Shown here piece after piece: positions 26,867 through 35,650 of a DNA stretch of 64,000 nt. Each line of letters starts with the position of its first letter. The stretch's first letter is position 1. The notes under the pieces are model-generated. The model saw nothing but the letters and a program-made list of their open reading frames with translations. It was not told where the DNA came from and ran no database searches. The position numbers and the translations under genes were made by a program. The stretch comes from Clostridium sp. OM02-18AC (lineage in GTDB: Bacteria > Bacillota > Clostridia > Lachnospirales > Lachnospiraceae): assembly GCF_003481825.1 (NCBI RefSeq), contig NZ_QULW01000009.1, positions 1 through 64,000 on the forward strand, in the 5' to 3' direction.

Positions 26867-28153
26867 TTAACTGTAAATAGGATAAAAGATGTTTGCGCAG
26901 ATAATCAATGTTACAAGAAGCAGTGCAACAAGCGGCAGCGTAAACTTCATGGTTTTTAGTGGGTTGTGGTTTCCGGTTCCGTATGCCATAATTGCGCCGG
27001 AACTTCCGGTCGGCATGATAAATGCAGTCAGCCAGGATGCTGCGGTAACGACCAGCACGATTGATTTTACATTCATTCCTCCGGCCAGAGCGGTGGATGC
27101 AGCAATCGGACACAGAACACCCATGGTTCCAAAGTTTGAAAGGAAGTTGGTCATGATCGTTGCAAACACTGCAAAGACAACCATTACAAATAATCCGCTT
27201 GGATTGCTTCCGAGAATGGTAAGGACACCTTTACCGATCAGTTCGCCAACACCAGTTGAAGCCATGGCAGCGGACATGGTCTGCATACCTGCAACCATCC
27301 AGATCATATCGGAAGTGAGAATCTTTACGACTTTTTCAGCTGGAAGAACTTTAAAAATGATCAGTGCCAGAACACCTGCTGCCGGCATGATGTTTGAAAT
27401 ATTGCTGCCAAGCTGTTTCTGAAACGCAAATCCTCCGGTTACTGCAAAAAATACTGCCCAGATAACAATCTCATCTTTGATCGGCAGTTTTTCATAACTT
27501 TTTACTGCATTCTGATCGCCGGTGATTTTGGTTTTCGGAATCAAACGATAAAAGAGCAGACAGTAGATGGTGCCGACGATGGATGGAATGATACCAATCC
27601 GGAACAGGTCGTAGATGCCAAGAAGATCTTCCGGTCCGACTAATCCTTCGTACAGGGAATTAGTCATACCATACATGGCAACGCCCATACCGATCGGAAA
27701 TCTTGCAACCCACATGCAGTTCATGACGCAGAGAATGAAAAAGATGCGTCCCGGACAGATTTCACTTTCATCGTCCAGCGTCTGTGCAAACAGCAATAAG
27801 ATAGAGAGACAGGCCATCTGTCCCATAAACTGAGAAAGCGGGATCAGGATTGCGAATAACATCAGAATCAGAAAAATTCCGGATTTGCCCTGAAGGTGAC
27901 TCAACGATTCTCTTAGTTTTCCCATAGGTCGGGTATTTCCCAGGACAGAAGCAATGACAATCATACATGCTATCATGATGGTATTGCCGCTGGAAAATCC
28001 GGCAAACGCAGTTGGAATGTCATTAATTCCGGTGAGAACGAGCACGACGCAGCATGTCATGCCGATTACGCCATAAGGCAGAAAATGGGTTAAAAGTCCT
28101 ACAACCATAAACAGAAGCAGGCATAGTACAATGATTACTTCCCGTGTAAACAT
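26867..28153 (-). CDS. SLC13/DASS-type anion permease
   Basis: A 428-residue membrane protein with about eleven helices, of the SLC13/ArsB-like ion-transporter superfamily. Members move dicarboxylates, sulfate or related anions with Na+. Conserved-looking segments are FSSGNTIMIACMIVIASVLG (first half) and TNFLSNFGTMGVLCPIAAS and FIMPTGSSGAIMAYGTG (second half). The start at 28153 has a short AGGAGTTT site. With the esterase it forms a two-gene minus-strand unit, divergent from two LysR genes that probably control it. Confidence 0.86.
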   Translation of the reverse strand: MFTREVIIVLCLLLFMVVGLLTHFLPYGVIGMTCCVVLVLTGINDIPTAFAGFSSGNTIMIACMIVIASVLGNTRPMGKLRESLSHLQGKSGIFLILMLFAILIPLSQFMGQMACLSILLLFAQTLDDESEICPGRIFFILCVMNCMWVARFPIGMGVAMYGMTNSLYEGLVGPEDLLGIYDLFRIGIIPSIVGTIYCLLFYRLIPKTKITGDQNAVKSYEKLPIKDEIVIWAVFFAVTGGFAFQKQLGSNISNIMPAAGVLALIIFKVLPAEKVVKILTSDMIWMVAGMQTMSAAMASTGVGELIGKGVLTILGSNPSGLFVMVVFAVFATIMTNFLSNFGTMGVLCPIAASTALAGGMNVKSIVLVVTAASWLTAFIMPTGSSGAIMAYGTGNHNPLKTMKFTLPLVALLLVTLIICANIFYPIYS

Positions 28154-28198
28154 AAGAAACTCCTTTTGGTATTTTTAGTTATACTTTTTAGTTCAGTG

Positions 28199-28275
28199 AT
28201 CATTTCCGGAAATATGATATTGTCATTATATAAGGGATTTTTTTGATTGACAAGTTCGACATCTTTATATATATT
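28199..28275. promoter_or_regulatory. Divergent control region: palindrome and LysR promoter
   Basis: The dyad ATCATTTCCGGAAATATGAT (28199-28218), centred on TTTCCGGAAA, is a candidate regulator site. On the plus strand TTGACA (28247-28252), 17 bp and TATATT (28270-28275) form a good promoter for the LysR pair. Confidence 0.65.
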
Positions 28276-28310
28276 GTTAGAAAAAGTTATAATATAAGGT
28301 GACAAAAACC

Positions 28311-29282
28311 ATGAATTCACGACCGTATGAATATATTCTGGCTATTGCAGAATGTCAGAATCTTACAGAAGCTGCCAGGCAGCTGCATATCTCCCAACCT
28401 GCACTGAGTAAGTTTTTGGCAATGCAGGAAGAAGAAGCAGGTACACCGCTTTTTATCTCTTATCATAGAAAGTTAATTCCAACTCCGGCCGGTCAGATTT
28501 ATATTAGAAGTGCAAAAGAATTTTTGCGTGTAAAAAATATTACATATCGCCAAATCCAAAACTATATCGAAAATTCAACACGGCAGCTGACGGTTGGAGC
28601 TTCGGGATATTCCGGTTCGATTCAGATGTCACCGGTCATAGCAGATATGTTTGAACAGTTTCCCAATATTTCCATTCGAATACAGGAAGGTGCATCAGGA
28701 ACACTTCTTCGTCTTCTTTCAGATGGAAAGATTGATTTTGCGATTCTCGCTTTCCCGGCTGAACAGGATATTCCTTTTACGTTTTATCAGTTTTATGAAA
28801 TGGAACTTTGTATGGTGGTGCCGGTGTCTTTCAAGGCGTCTTTATTCTCCACAAATGATGATACACCGCTTGTGGATTTGGCAGAATTCCAACATACACC
28901 ATTTATCCTTCCAGATTCGGATATTTCTTACCAGCCCTATCTGCTTACTTTTTTTGCAGAAGTTGGTTTTTCACCGATCGTAATTTATACTTCATCCAAT
29001 CCGTTTGTCGTAAAAACACTGGTGGAAAAGGGACAGGGAGTTTCCTTTCTTCCAGATCATTTTATTTCACAGCTTGATTGGGAAAAATGCAGTGTGTTCC
29101 GCTTGCGGAAACCACCTCTTCTTAGGGCTGGGTTAGCTGTGAGAAAAGATTTGTATGTTGCAGATGAGGAAACATATTTTATAAATCGTTTTCTTGAGTA
29201 TGAACAGAAACATTATGTTCAGCATTTTTATCCCAATGAAGAAACGATGAAAATACTAAATACAAGGATGACTGATATATGA
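28311..29282 (+). CDS. LysR-family regulator (first of a tandem pair)
   Basis: A 323-residue LysR-type regulator with N-terminal HTH (LTEAARQLHISQPALSKFLA) and an effector-binding domain. I chose the ATG at 28311, 9 nt after AAGGTG; a GTG at 28299 overlaps that site. Its stop overlaps the start of the next LysR gene (ATGA), so the two are translated together. It is divergent from the SLC13 permease/esterase unit and probably controls it. Confidence 0.9.
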   Translation: MNSRPYEYILAIAECQNLTEAARQLHISQPALSKFLAMQEEEAGTPLFISYHRKLIPTPAGQIYIRSAKEFLRVKNITYRQIQNYIENSTRQLTVGASGYSGSIQMSPVIADMFEQFPNISIRIQEGASGTLLRLLSDGKIDFAILAFPAEQDIPFTFYQFYEMELCMVVPVSFKASLFSTNDDTPLVDLAEFQHTPFILPDSDISYQPYLLTFFAEVGFSPIVIYTSSNPFVVKTLVEKGQGVSFLPDHFISQLDWEKCSVFRLRKPPLLRAGLAVRKDLYVADEETYFINRFLEYEQKHYVQHFYPNEETMKILNTRMTDI

Positions 29283-30262
29283 TGGATACAAGAATTGTAG
29301 AGTATATCACTGCAATTTATGAAGAAAAAAATCTTACCCGTGCAGCGGAACGTTTATTTATTACACAATCAGCGCTCAATCAGCAACTTAGAAAACTTGA
29401 AAAAGAACTTGGAACACCGCTTTTTGAGAAGAAGGGACGTCAGATGGTTCCAACAGGTCCTGGAAGAATTTATCTTTCCGGGGCAAGAATGATTCTGGAA
29501 ATGAAACATAATGCCGAAAAGCAATTAGCAAATATAAAAAATTCAAAGTCTGGTTTTGAAATTCGCTTCGCTTTTTTTTATACAATGCTTCCCTTTTTTC
29601 AACAGGTGATTGAACCGGCATTTTCTGAGCGTGTTCCGGATGTTTCCCTAAAACTGGTTCCGGTTGAAGAGAAATCGGTCAAATCTGCCATAAAAAACAA
29701 TCAGGCCGATCTGGGACTTATGGTTACCCCATTGCCTTCGACTTCTGCTTTGGAATATATACCGATACGCAGGGAAGAAATTCATCTGGCATTTCCAGCT
29801 GTTTTGGAGGAAACGTTCCCGGCAGCAACTGGATTTCCACAAAAAGATTTTGCTGCAAGGATACACGCACTTTCTTCTATTGGCTATATTCAGCATCCGG
29901 AAGTTTCTTTTTTAAATCTGACTTCGGAATATTATTTGAAGCGTGCAGGGATTCATCCGCATTATTTGTGCCAGGCATCATCTGTTAAGGATTTATTTTA
30001 TTTACTGAACCAGCAGTTCGCCTGCGGACTCATACCGGAGACACTGATTCAGCTAACAGACACCTTCGGACATATGCCATTGATTCCGGAAGCAAGCTAT
30101 TATCTTGGAATTGCTTATAAAAAGGATCTGGCCATAACATTGCCAGTGCGGGAACTCATTTTGCTTTTACTTCATGTTTGTGACCGGGAGTATGAGGATT
30201 ACGATATTTTTTCTGTGCAAAACCTGAACCGGTCACCTGACGCGGCAAGGGATGATCGCTGA
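29279..30262 (+). CDS. LysR-family regulator (second of a tandem pair)
   Basis: A 327-residue LysR-type regulator: HTH with LTRAAERLFITQSALNQQLR and an effector domain. The start overlaps the previous stop by 4 bp. The two regulators are clearly different in sequence, so this is not a recent duplication. Two coupled LysR genes beside one transport unit suggest either heteromeric control or two signals. Confidence 0.9.
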   Translation: MMDTRIVEYITAIYEEKNLTRAAERLFITQSALNQQLRKLEKELGTPLFEKKGRQMVPTGPGRIYLSGARMILEMKHNAEKQLANIKNSKSGFEIRFAFFYTMLPFFQQVIEPAFSERVPDVSLKLVPVEEKSVKSAIKNNQADLGLMVTPLPSTSALEYIPIRREEIHLAFPAVLEETFPAATGFPQKDFAARIHALSSIGYIQHPEVSFLNLTSEYYLKRAGIHPHYLCQASSVKDLFYLLNQQFACGLIPETLIQLTDTFGHMPLIPEASYYLGIAYKKDLAITLPVRELILLLLHVCDREYEDYDIFSVQNLNRSPDAARDDR

Positions 30263-30294
30263 TGTAGTAGCTGACGAAGTATGCACATTCGTTC

Positions 30295-30323
30295 TTGCGT
30301 AAGTGTGGAAAACACCGTACAAT
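30295..30323 (+). promoter_or_regulatory. Promoter of the adenosine deaminase operon
   Basis: TTGCGT (30295-30300), 17-bp spacer, TACAAT (30318-30323), about 85 bp before the deaminase start. Confidence 0.6.
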
Positions 30324-30406
30324 GGATAGCAGATGATGCAGGAAATGGTAGTCTGATCCCTGCAAGGATGAATCATTTTTGAATTTGTATATGAGGTGGA
30401 ATGTTT

Positions 30407-31423
30407 ATGAATAAGGAAAATAGAGGTTGTCTGATCGATCTTCATGCCCATCTGGATGGAAGCGTTACGGTAGATATCGCGAAAAAACTGGCTGCTCTGC
30501 AGAATATCGCGTTGCCAACGGACAAGGAGGAAGAACTTCTGGCGCTCTTATCAGTGCCAGAGTCCTGCGAGAGCTTGAATGACTTTTTGCAGTGCTTTGA
30601 CCTACCGGGGAAGCTGATGCAGACACCGGAAGGATTAAAGAATGCGGTGAGACTGGTTTTGGAGAACATGGCAGCGGATGGCGTGATCTATGCGGAGCTT
30701 CGTTTTGCGCCGCAGTTTCATACGATGGGCGGTATGCCCCAGGAAGAGGCGGTGCAGGCGGCATTGGAAGGACTGAAAATAGCTCCGATTCCGGCAAACC
30801 TGATCTTATGCTGCATGCGCGGCGAGGGCAATGACAAGGAAAATGAAGAAACTCTGATGCTGGCTAAGAAATATCTGGTTGAGGATCATGGTGTGACGGC
30901 TATGGATCTTGCCGGGGCAGAGGCACTGTTTTCGACGGAGAAATATCTCGGCCTGTTTGAAAAGGCAAAGGCAATGGGAATCCCGTTTACTGTTCATGCA
31001 GGAGAGGCAGCAGGACCGGAGAGTGTGCGTACTGCAATCCAGACTGGAACAAAGCGGATCGGTCACGGGGTGCGCAGTACCGAGGATGAGAGCGTGGTGG
31101 AGCAGATCCGAGAGAGCGGTATTACCCTGGAAATGTGCCCGACCAGCAACCGCCAGACACACGCAATCCCGGATATGAAACAGTATCCACTGATTCCTTT
31201 CCTGGAAAGTGGAATCCGGGTTACGGTCAATACGGATGATATGGGAATTGAGCGGACCTGCCTGTCAAAAGAATTTGAATATCTGAGGCGCGAGTTTGGA
31301 TTGACAAAAGCACAGGAAAAGAAATTGTTGCTGAATGCGGCAGACGCGGCATTTGCGAGTGAGGAAACGAAGAAGATGCTGCGGGAGAAAATTCTTGCGG
31401 CATATGAAAATAACTGTGAATAA
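30407..31423 (+). CDS. add: Adenosine deaminase
   Basis: A 338-residue purine-salvage enzyme that converts (deoxy)adenosine to (deoxy)inosine. Zinc ligands are visible in DLHAHLDGS (His13, His15), FTVHAGE (His and catalytic Glu), GHGVRS (His) and NTDDMG (Asp). Length matches the bacterial family. I chose the ATG at 30407 because GAGGTGG lies 7 nt before it; the ATG at 30401 is too close. It appears to head an operon with the DUF4317-like and J-domain genes. Confidence 0.93.
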   Translation: MNKENRGCLIDLHAHLDGSVTVDIAKKLAALQNIALPTDKEEELLALLSVPESCESLNDFLQCFDLPGKLMQTPEGLKNAVRLVLENMAADGVIYAELRFAPQFHTMGGMPQEEAVQAALEGLKIAPIPANLILCCMRGEGNDKENEETLMLAKKYLVEDHGVTAMDLAGAEALFSTEKYLGLFEKAKAMGIPFTVHAGEAAGPESVRTAIQTGTKRIGHGVRSTEDESVVEQIRESGITLEMCPTSNRQTHAIPDMKQYPLIPFLESGIRVTVNTDDMGIERTCLSKEFEYLRREFGLTKAQEKKLLLNAADAAFASEETKKMLREKILAAYENNCE

Positions 31424-31483
31424 CGGATACTTTTTACGAATCAGATGTGGATTTTACGATTTGCAAAAAGAGGGGAGATTCCT

Positions 31484-32107
31484 ATGATTAATCGGGAGGA
31501 TATGCTGGAACTGACCAGACGCATGACACTGGCGCGTTCGTCGATTGGGCGGATCGCTGGGGCATATTTTGACGAGGAAGGCTATGTGGATGGAACCTTC
31601 AATACCAATTTCCTGAAACTGTCTGTGCCGGAGCGGACAAAAAACTTAAATCTTGCCAAGTCTGTACTGTTTTCCAGTACCAATGAACAGTTAAAAGAAT
31701 ACCGCATTCCGGACGGCGCAAGAAAACCGGGCGGATTGTGGCAGCTCCTTAACGCTATCAAAAAAGACGGCATGAAGAATGATGCATCATTGGATTTATT
31801 TTATGAGGTCTTTGGAGAACATTTCCAGCCGGGTTACCCGTATGCGGTCTTTCTCTTCCACGGACGGTACGATGTACCGGTAAAGGGAAGTGATAAAGAG
31901 TGGCTGGAGGGATCCGAGGAGATTTATGAGTATCTGATCCTGACCGTCAGTCCGCTGGCTGGGGAGTATGAGCCGGGAGAGGCAGAGTTTGGATTTTTGT
32001 ATCCGGCATTTAAAGAGCGCGGCGCAGCACTGAATTTTGTGAATATTTTTGAGAAGGATCCAGCGCGTGTGCACCGGGATCTTGGCGCCTGGATGCTAAA
32101 GGGTTAA
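31484..32107 (+). CDS. DUF4317-like protein
   Basis: A 207-residue soluble protein of unknown function. The opening INREDMLELTRRMTLARSSI followed by IAGAYFDEEGYVDGTFN is like the start of DUF4317 proteins of Clostridia, which are often longer, so this may be a short variant. No catalytic motif is evident. The start at 31484 has GAGGGGAG. It ends 5 bp before the J-domain gene, so the two are surely co-transcribed. The family assignment is from memory of its N-terminus and is moderate. Confidence 0.6.
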   Translation: MINREDMLELTRRMTLARSSIGRIAGAYFDEEGYVDGTFNTNFLKLSVPERTKNLNLAKSVLFSSTNEQLKEYRIPDGARKPGGLWQLLNAIKKDGMKNDASLDLFYEVFGEHFQPGYPYAVFLFHGRYDVPVKGSDKEWLEGSEEIYEYLILTVSPLAGEYEPGEAEFGFLYPAFKERGAALNFVNIFEKDPARVHRDLGAWMLKG

Positions 32108-32112
32108 GTGCC

Positions 32113-33243
32113 ATGACCAGTCGAAACAAGATGAAGTTGCAGCAGGCGGTCCGGATTCTGAATCTGTCTGAGAAAGATGATTTCGATACAGCAAAAAAGA
32201 AGTACCGGAAACTGATGGGAACCTTTCACCCGGATGCGGTGGACCGGGATCAGCCGGAAGAGATCCGTCTGGAATATGTGCGGCGCTCTCAGGAAATCAA
32301 CGAGGCATACCGGGTTCTGCGGGAGATTGCGGAACAGGGAAAATGGGGGAGCATACGAATCTGTTTTGAGAGACAGCAACGTAGTGGAACGAATTCAGCG
32401 AAGGGACACAGTGGACAAAAACAGGCAGGTGGGTATCCTGAACAAAACTGGAAGCAGGAATATCAGCAAAACTCTGCTTCAGAGCACGAAAAATGGGCTC
32501 CGTACCAGAATGGCGAGGAGAATGAATCTGCGTTTTGTGAGCGTAATATTTACTGCCATTACAGTATGAAAACCGAGATGGAAACACCGCTTTCCTACAA
32601 AGCAGCCCGGGGACGGTATTTCTGGAATCCAGAAGAAGAGACCTTTTCTTTGTTTCTGACCAGTCTTCATCATGCGTCAAAGGAACTGCTGGAACAGGCA
32701 GAGGAAGTGTGGCTGGCATCGGGAAAAGGAAAAATGGGTATCAGTGCCGAAGAACGATTTGCGCGTCAGGCGCAGCTGATTCCTCTTCTGGCAGGACAGT
32801 TTCTTCATCCTGTCAAGACACTGCAGCGTCTGGCAAAGCCAGAACAGACCGATGAGAATGGGCGTGTCATTTATCATTTTCAAGCTTTTCTGGGTGCCGG
32901 AGTGTACGGAACTTTTGGAAAACAGGTGGATGCGTTAAAAGAGGGAGACTGGCTGTTCCCGGAGTCTTTTCAGGGAAATAAGATCATGGTAAAGACGCAG
33001 GAAGGAATGAGTCTGGGTCACCTTTCGCTGAAAGAGGACTGGCTGTATTTCTGTCTGATTCCGCTTCTGAAAAAACGGAAAGGCCAGATAAAAATGGTGG
33101 TGCGGCACAAAAAGGCGGTGCAAAAGAATGGAAGACGCCAGACTGTGGCAGAGATTGATCTGTATTTCCGTATGGAACCGGAGATAACGTGGCATGCTGA
33201 CAGTGATACGAATCTTGAAATTGCAAAGATTTTGAACTTTTGA
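32113..33243 (+). CDS. J-domain (DnaJ-like) protein
   Basis: A 376-residue protein with an N-terminal J-domain (residues about 7-70): AVRILNLSEKDDFDTAKKKY, then the essential HPD at 39-41 in MGTFHPDAVD. After a Gln/Gly/Ser-rich linker (about 88-130) the C-terminal 240 residues match nothing I recognise; the Gly/Phe and zinc-finger regions of true DnaJ are missing. It probably recruits DnaK to a particular client. It is coupled to the DUF4317-like gene. Confidence 0.8.
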   Translation: MTSRNKMKLQQAVRILNLSEKDDFDTAKKKYRKLMGTFHPDAVDRDQPEEIRLEYVRRSQEINEAYRVLREIAEQGKWGSIRICFERQQRSGTNSAKGHSGQKQAGGYPEQNWKQEYQQNSASEHEKWAPYQNGEENESAFCERNIYCHYSMKTEMETPLSYKAARGRYFWNPEEETFSLFLTSLHHASKELLEQAEEVWLASGKGKMGISAEERFARQAQLIPLLAGQFLHPVKTLQRLAKPEQTDENGRVIYHFQAFLGAGVYGTFGKQVDALKEGDWLFPESFQGNKIMVKTQEGMSLGHLSLKEDWLYFCLIPLLKKRKGQIKMVVRHKKAVQKNGRRQTVAEIDLYFRMEPEITWHADSDTNLEIAKILNF

Positions 33244-33273
33244 TCTTCGGGAAAGTTGGGGTGATATTATATA

Positions 33274-34248
33274 ATGAAGAAACGGGAATTTTACCTTCCG
33301 TCCAGTGACGGGAAAAACAGGCTGCATTGTGTGGAGTGGCTGCCGGAATTAAAAAATGAACAGCAGCCGCAGATTCGCCTCTGGGTACAGCTGGTACATG
33401 GGATGAATGAGCACATGGGCCGCTACGGAGAATTTGCATCTTTTCTGGCAGAGCATGGCATTGCTGTGATCGGACATGACTGCCTGGGACATGGATCAAC
33501 AGCGCCATCCAAGGAAGAACGGGGATTTTTCGGGGAACATCAGGGCGGAACGTTCCTGATCCGTGATATGCACCGGGTTGCCAGCTACGGAGCAAAACGG
33601 TTTCCTCATGCAAAGCATGTGATGCTGGGACACAGTATGGGTTCTTTTCTGACCAGACGGTATCTGGCGGCATATCCGGGGGCAGAACCGGATGGCGTGA
33701 TCCTGTTAGGCACAGGTTTTCCATCTCCCGGCCTTGTGTTTACCGGCGAAATGCTAGCGATGATGTTTGGAAAATTATGTGGAAATCATTATCGGAGCCG
33801 TCTGCTGTATGAAATGTCGATTGGAAATTACAGCCGGAAATTCTGGCCGATCCGGACACATTATGACTGGCTGACCAGGGACGAGCGTTATGTAGACCGT
33901 TTTCTGCACAATGAAGTCTGTAATTTTATCTTTACGGCAGGAGGATACCGGGACTTTTTCCATGAGATCCGCGCTGCAGAAGAGGCAGAACAAGACGGAT
34001 ATATTCCGAAAACGATTCCGTATCTGATCCTGTCCGGTGACCAGGACCCGGTGGGAGAGCAGGGGAAAGGTGTCAAAAAGCTGGTGAAGCTGTATCAAAG
34101 GATTGGAGTGGAAGATATCACAATGAAGTTATATCCAGGGGCACGACATGAAGTGCTGAATGAGGTGAATCGGGAAGAGGTGTTTAAAGATATATTTGAG
34201 TGGTTAGGAAAATGGCTAGACAGTAAGCATGAGGACGACAAAGAATAG
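33274..34248 (+). CDS. Alpha/beta-hydrolase, monoacylglycerol lipase/lysophospholipase-like
   Basis: A 324-residue cytosolic hydrolase. The opening LVHGMNEHMGRYGEFASFLA is the HG dipeptide and cap entry of the monoacylglycerol-lipase group, the nucleophile Ser lies in LGHSMGSF, the acid in LSGDQDPVG and the His in GARHEVLNE. These enzymes cleave lysolipids or monoacylglycerols. The start has GGGGTGAT upstream. It follows the J-domain gene by 30 bp and may be the last gene of that unit. Confidence 0.88.
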   Translation: MKKREFYLPSSDGKNRLHCVEWLPELKNEQQPQIRLWVQLVHGMNEHMGRYGEFASFLAEHGIAVIGHDCLGHGSTAPSKEERGFFGEHQGGTFLIRDMHRVASYGAKRFPHAKHVMLGHSMGSFLTRRYLAAYPGAEPDGVILLGTGFPSPGLVFTGEMLAMMFGKLCGNHYRSRLLYEMSIGNYSRKFWPIRTHYDWLTRDERYVDRFLHNEVCNFIFTAGGYRDFFHEIRAAEEAEQDGYIPKTIPYLILSGDQDPVGEQGKGVKKLVKLYQRIGVEDITMKLYPGARHEVLNEVNREEVFKDIFEWLGKWLDSKHEDDKE

Positions 34249-34283
34249 CCGACTGGATGCTTGGCCAGGATAATAAACAAGAA

Positions 34284-34321
34284 GAAGCCCTCAACTGTGC
34301 GGCAACACGGTTGAGGGCTTC
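34284..34321. terminator. Terminator between converging genes
   Basis: GAAGCCCTCAAC (34284-34295) pairs with GTTGAGGGCTTC (34310-34321). A clear T-run is lacking on the plus side; the A-rich flank upstream gives a T-rich tail on the minus strand. Confidence 0.65.
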
Positions 34322-34328
34322 AATGATT

Positions 34329-35456
34329 TTACAAACATTCACTGCCCCAGACTTCCTCAGCAATTTCTTTGACCAGAGCCAGTTTTGCCCACTGCTCTTC
34401 TTCGGTGAGCTTATTGCCGATTTCACAGGATGCGAAGCCGCACTGCGGGCTGAGATACAGGCGGTCGAGCGGGATATATCTGGCAGCTTCATGGATCCGG
34501 CGGATTACGGTCTCCTTGTCCTCAAGCTTCGGGGATTTGGTTGTGATCAGACCAAGTACCACTTTTTTGTCCGGGCTTACCTTTGCGAGCGGAGCGAAGC
34601 CGCCGGAACGCTTATCGTCATATTCCAGATAGAGGGCATCAACGTGTTCCTGGGCGAAAACATAATCTGCAACGGAGTCATACGGACCGCTGGTAAAGAA
34701 GGTAGAGTGGTAGTTTCCGCGGCAGATGTGAGAGTTGATCACCATGTCGGCCGGTTTTGCTTCCAGCGCCAGATTGTTGACTTTCAAAAGTTCGGTCATT
34801 ACGTCGTCCAGATTAAGACCGAGAGCACTGTAACGCAGTTTGGCAGCATCGCCTACGACTGCGCCCCAGGTACAGTCATCGAACTGGAGGTTGCGGCATC
34901 CGGCTTCATAAAACTGACGGATCACGTCCTGGTAAGCGACACCGATGTCATGGATCAGTTCTCCGTTGGTCGGATAGAACTTTCTGGTGCTTTCCAGGTT
35001 TAGCGGAACGATCATCTGCTGGAACATCTGGGCTGGAGCCGGAATGGTATATTTTGCAACGGTATTCTCATCCTCGAACTGCTTTAAGAATTTAAAGTAC
35101 TCTACAAAAGGATGTGCTTTCGCTTTTACCTTGCCAACCAGATAAGTATCTTCAACTGCTGCAAGCTCTGCGTGAAACGGTACGCCGGAACCGCTCTGTT
35201 TGTGGGCAACACCCTCAAAACCCCACATAAAGTCTAGATGCCAGTAGGTTCTGCGGAATTCTCCATCGGTGATCACATGATAACCGGCAGCCTTCTGCTT
35301 TGCCACAACATCGCGGATCGCATCGTTGATCACGGTGTCTAACTGATCTTTGCTGATCTTGCCTTCTTCGAACTGTTTTTTGGCCTCTTTTACGGATTCC
35401 GGGCGTAAAAAGCTGCCTACGTAATCATAACGGAATGGTGTATAGAAATTGCTCAT
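34329..35456 (-). CDS. MetE C-terminal-domain-like methyltransferase (YxjG/YxjH type)
   Basis: A 375-residue zinc enzyme homologous to the catalytic half of cobalamin-independent methionine synthase. Proteins of this single-domain group transfer a methyl group to homocysteine, in some cases from donors other than folate. Probable zinc ligands are in NSHICRGNYH and in LSPQCGFASC. The start at 35456 follows AAGGAG. It is monocistronic, with its own upstream region of about 95 bp; I saw no clear S-box or T-box in it. The methyl donor cannot be read from sequence. Confidence 0.86.
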   Translation of the reverse strand: MSNFYTPFRYDYVGSFLRPESVKEAKKQFEEGKISKDQLDTVINDAIRDVVAKQKAAGYHVITDGEFRRTYWHLDFMWGFEGVAHKQSGSGVPFHAELAAVEDTYLVGKVKAKAHPFVEYFKFLKQFEDENTVAKYTIPAPAQMFQQMIVPLNLESTRKFYPTNGELIHDIGVAYQDVIRQFYEAGCRNLQFDDCTWGAVVGDAAKLRYSALGLNLDDVMTELLKVNNLALEAKPADMVINSHICRGNYHSTFFTSGPYDSVADYVFAQEHVDALYLEYDDKRSGGFAPLAKVSPDKKVVLGLITTKSPKLEDKETVIRRIHEAARYIPLDRLYLSPQCGFASCEIGNKLTEEEQWAKLALVKEIAEEVWGSECL

Positions 35457-35549
35457 GGGGAATGCTCCTTTTCGATTGTTTTTCCATTTGCAGTCTGGAA
35501 TTGATGTATTTATTGTACGGACAAGCAGGGAATTTGTAAAATATGGGAA

Positions 35550-35595
35550 AACAGCGGTTTGCCATAGGATAAAACTATAGCGAATCGCTGTTTTT
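35550..35595. terminator. Bidirectional terminator behind the second MATE gene
   Basis: AACAGCGGTTTGC...ATAG pairs with CTAT...GCGAATCGCTGTT (two G-T pairs and one mismatch), with T-runs on both strands. It separates the MATE gene from the downstream methyltransferase promoter. Confidence 0.7.
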
Positions 35596-35650
35596 GTTGT
35601 CTGACATATCGAGGCGGTGGCAGGGGAGAGTCTGTTGATTTTATTGGAAA

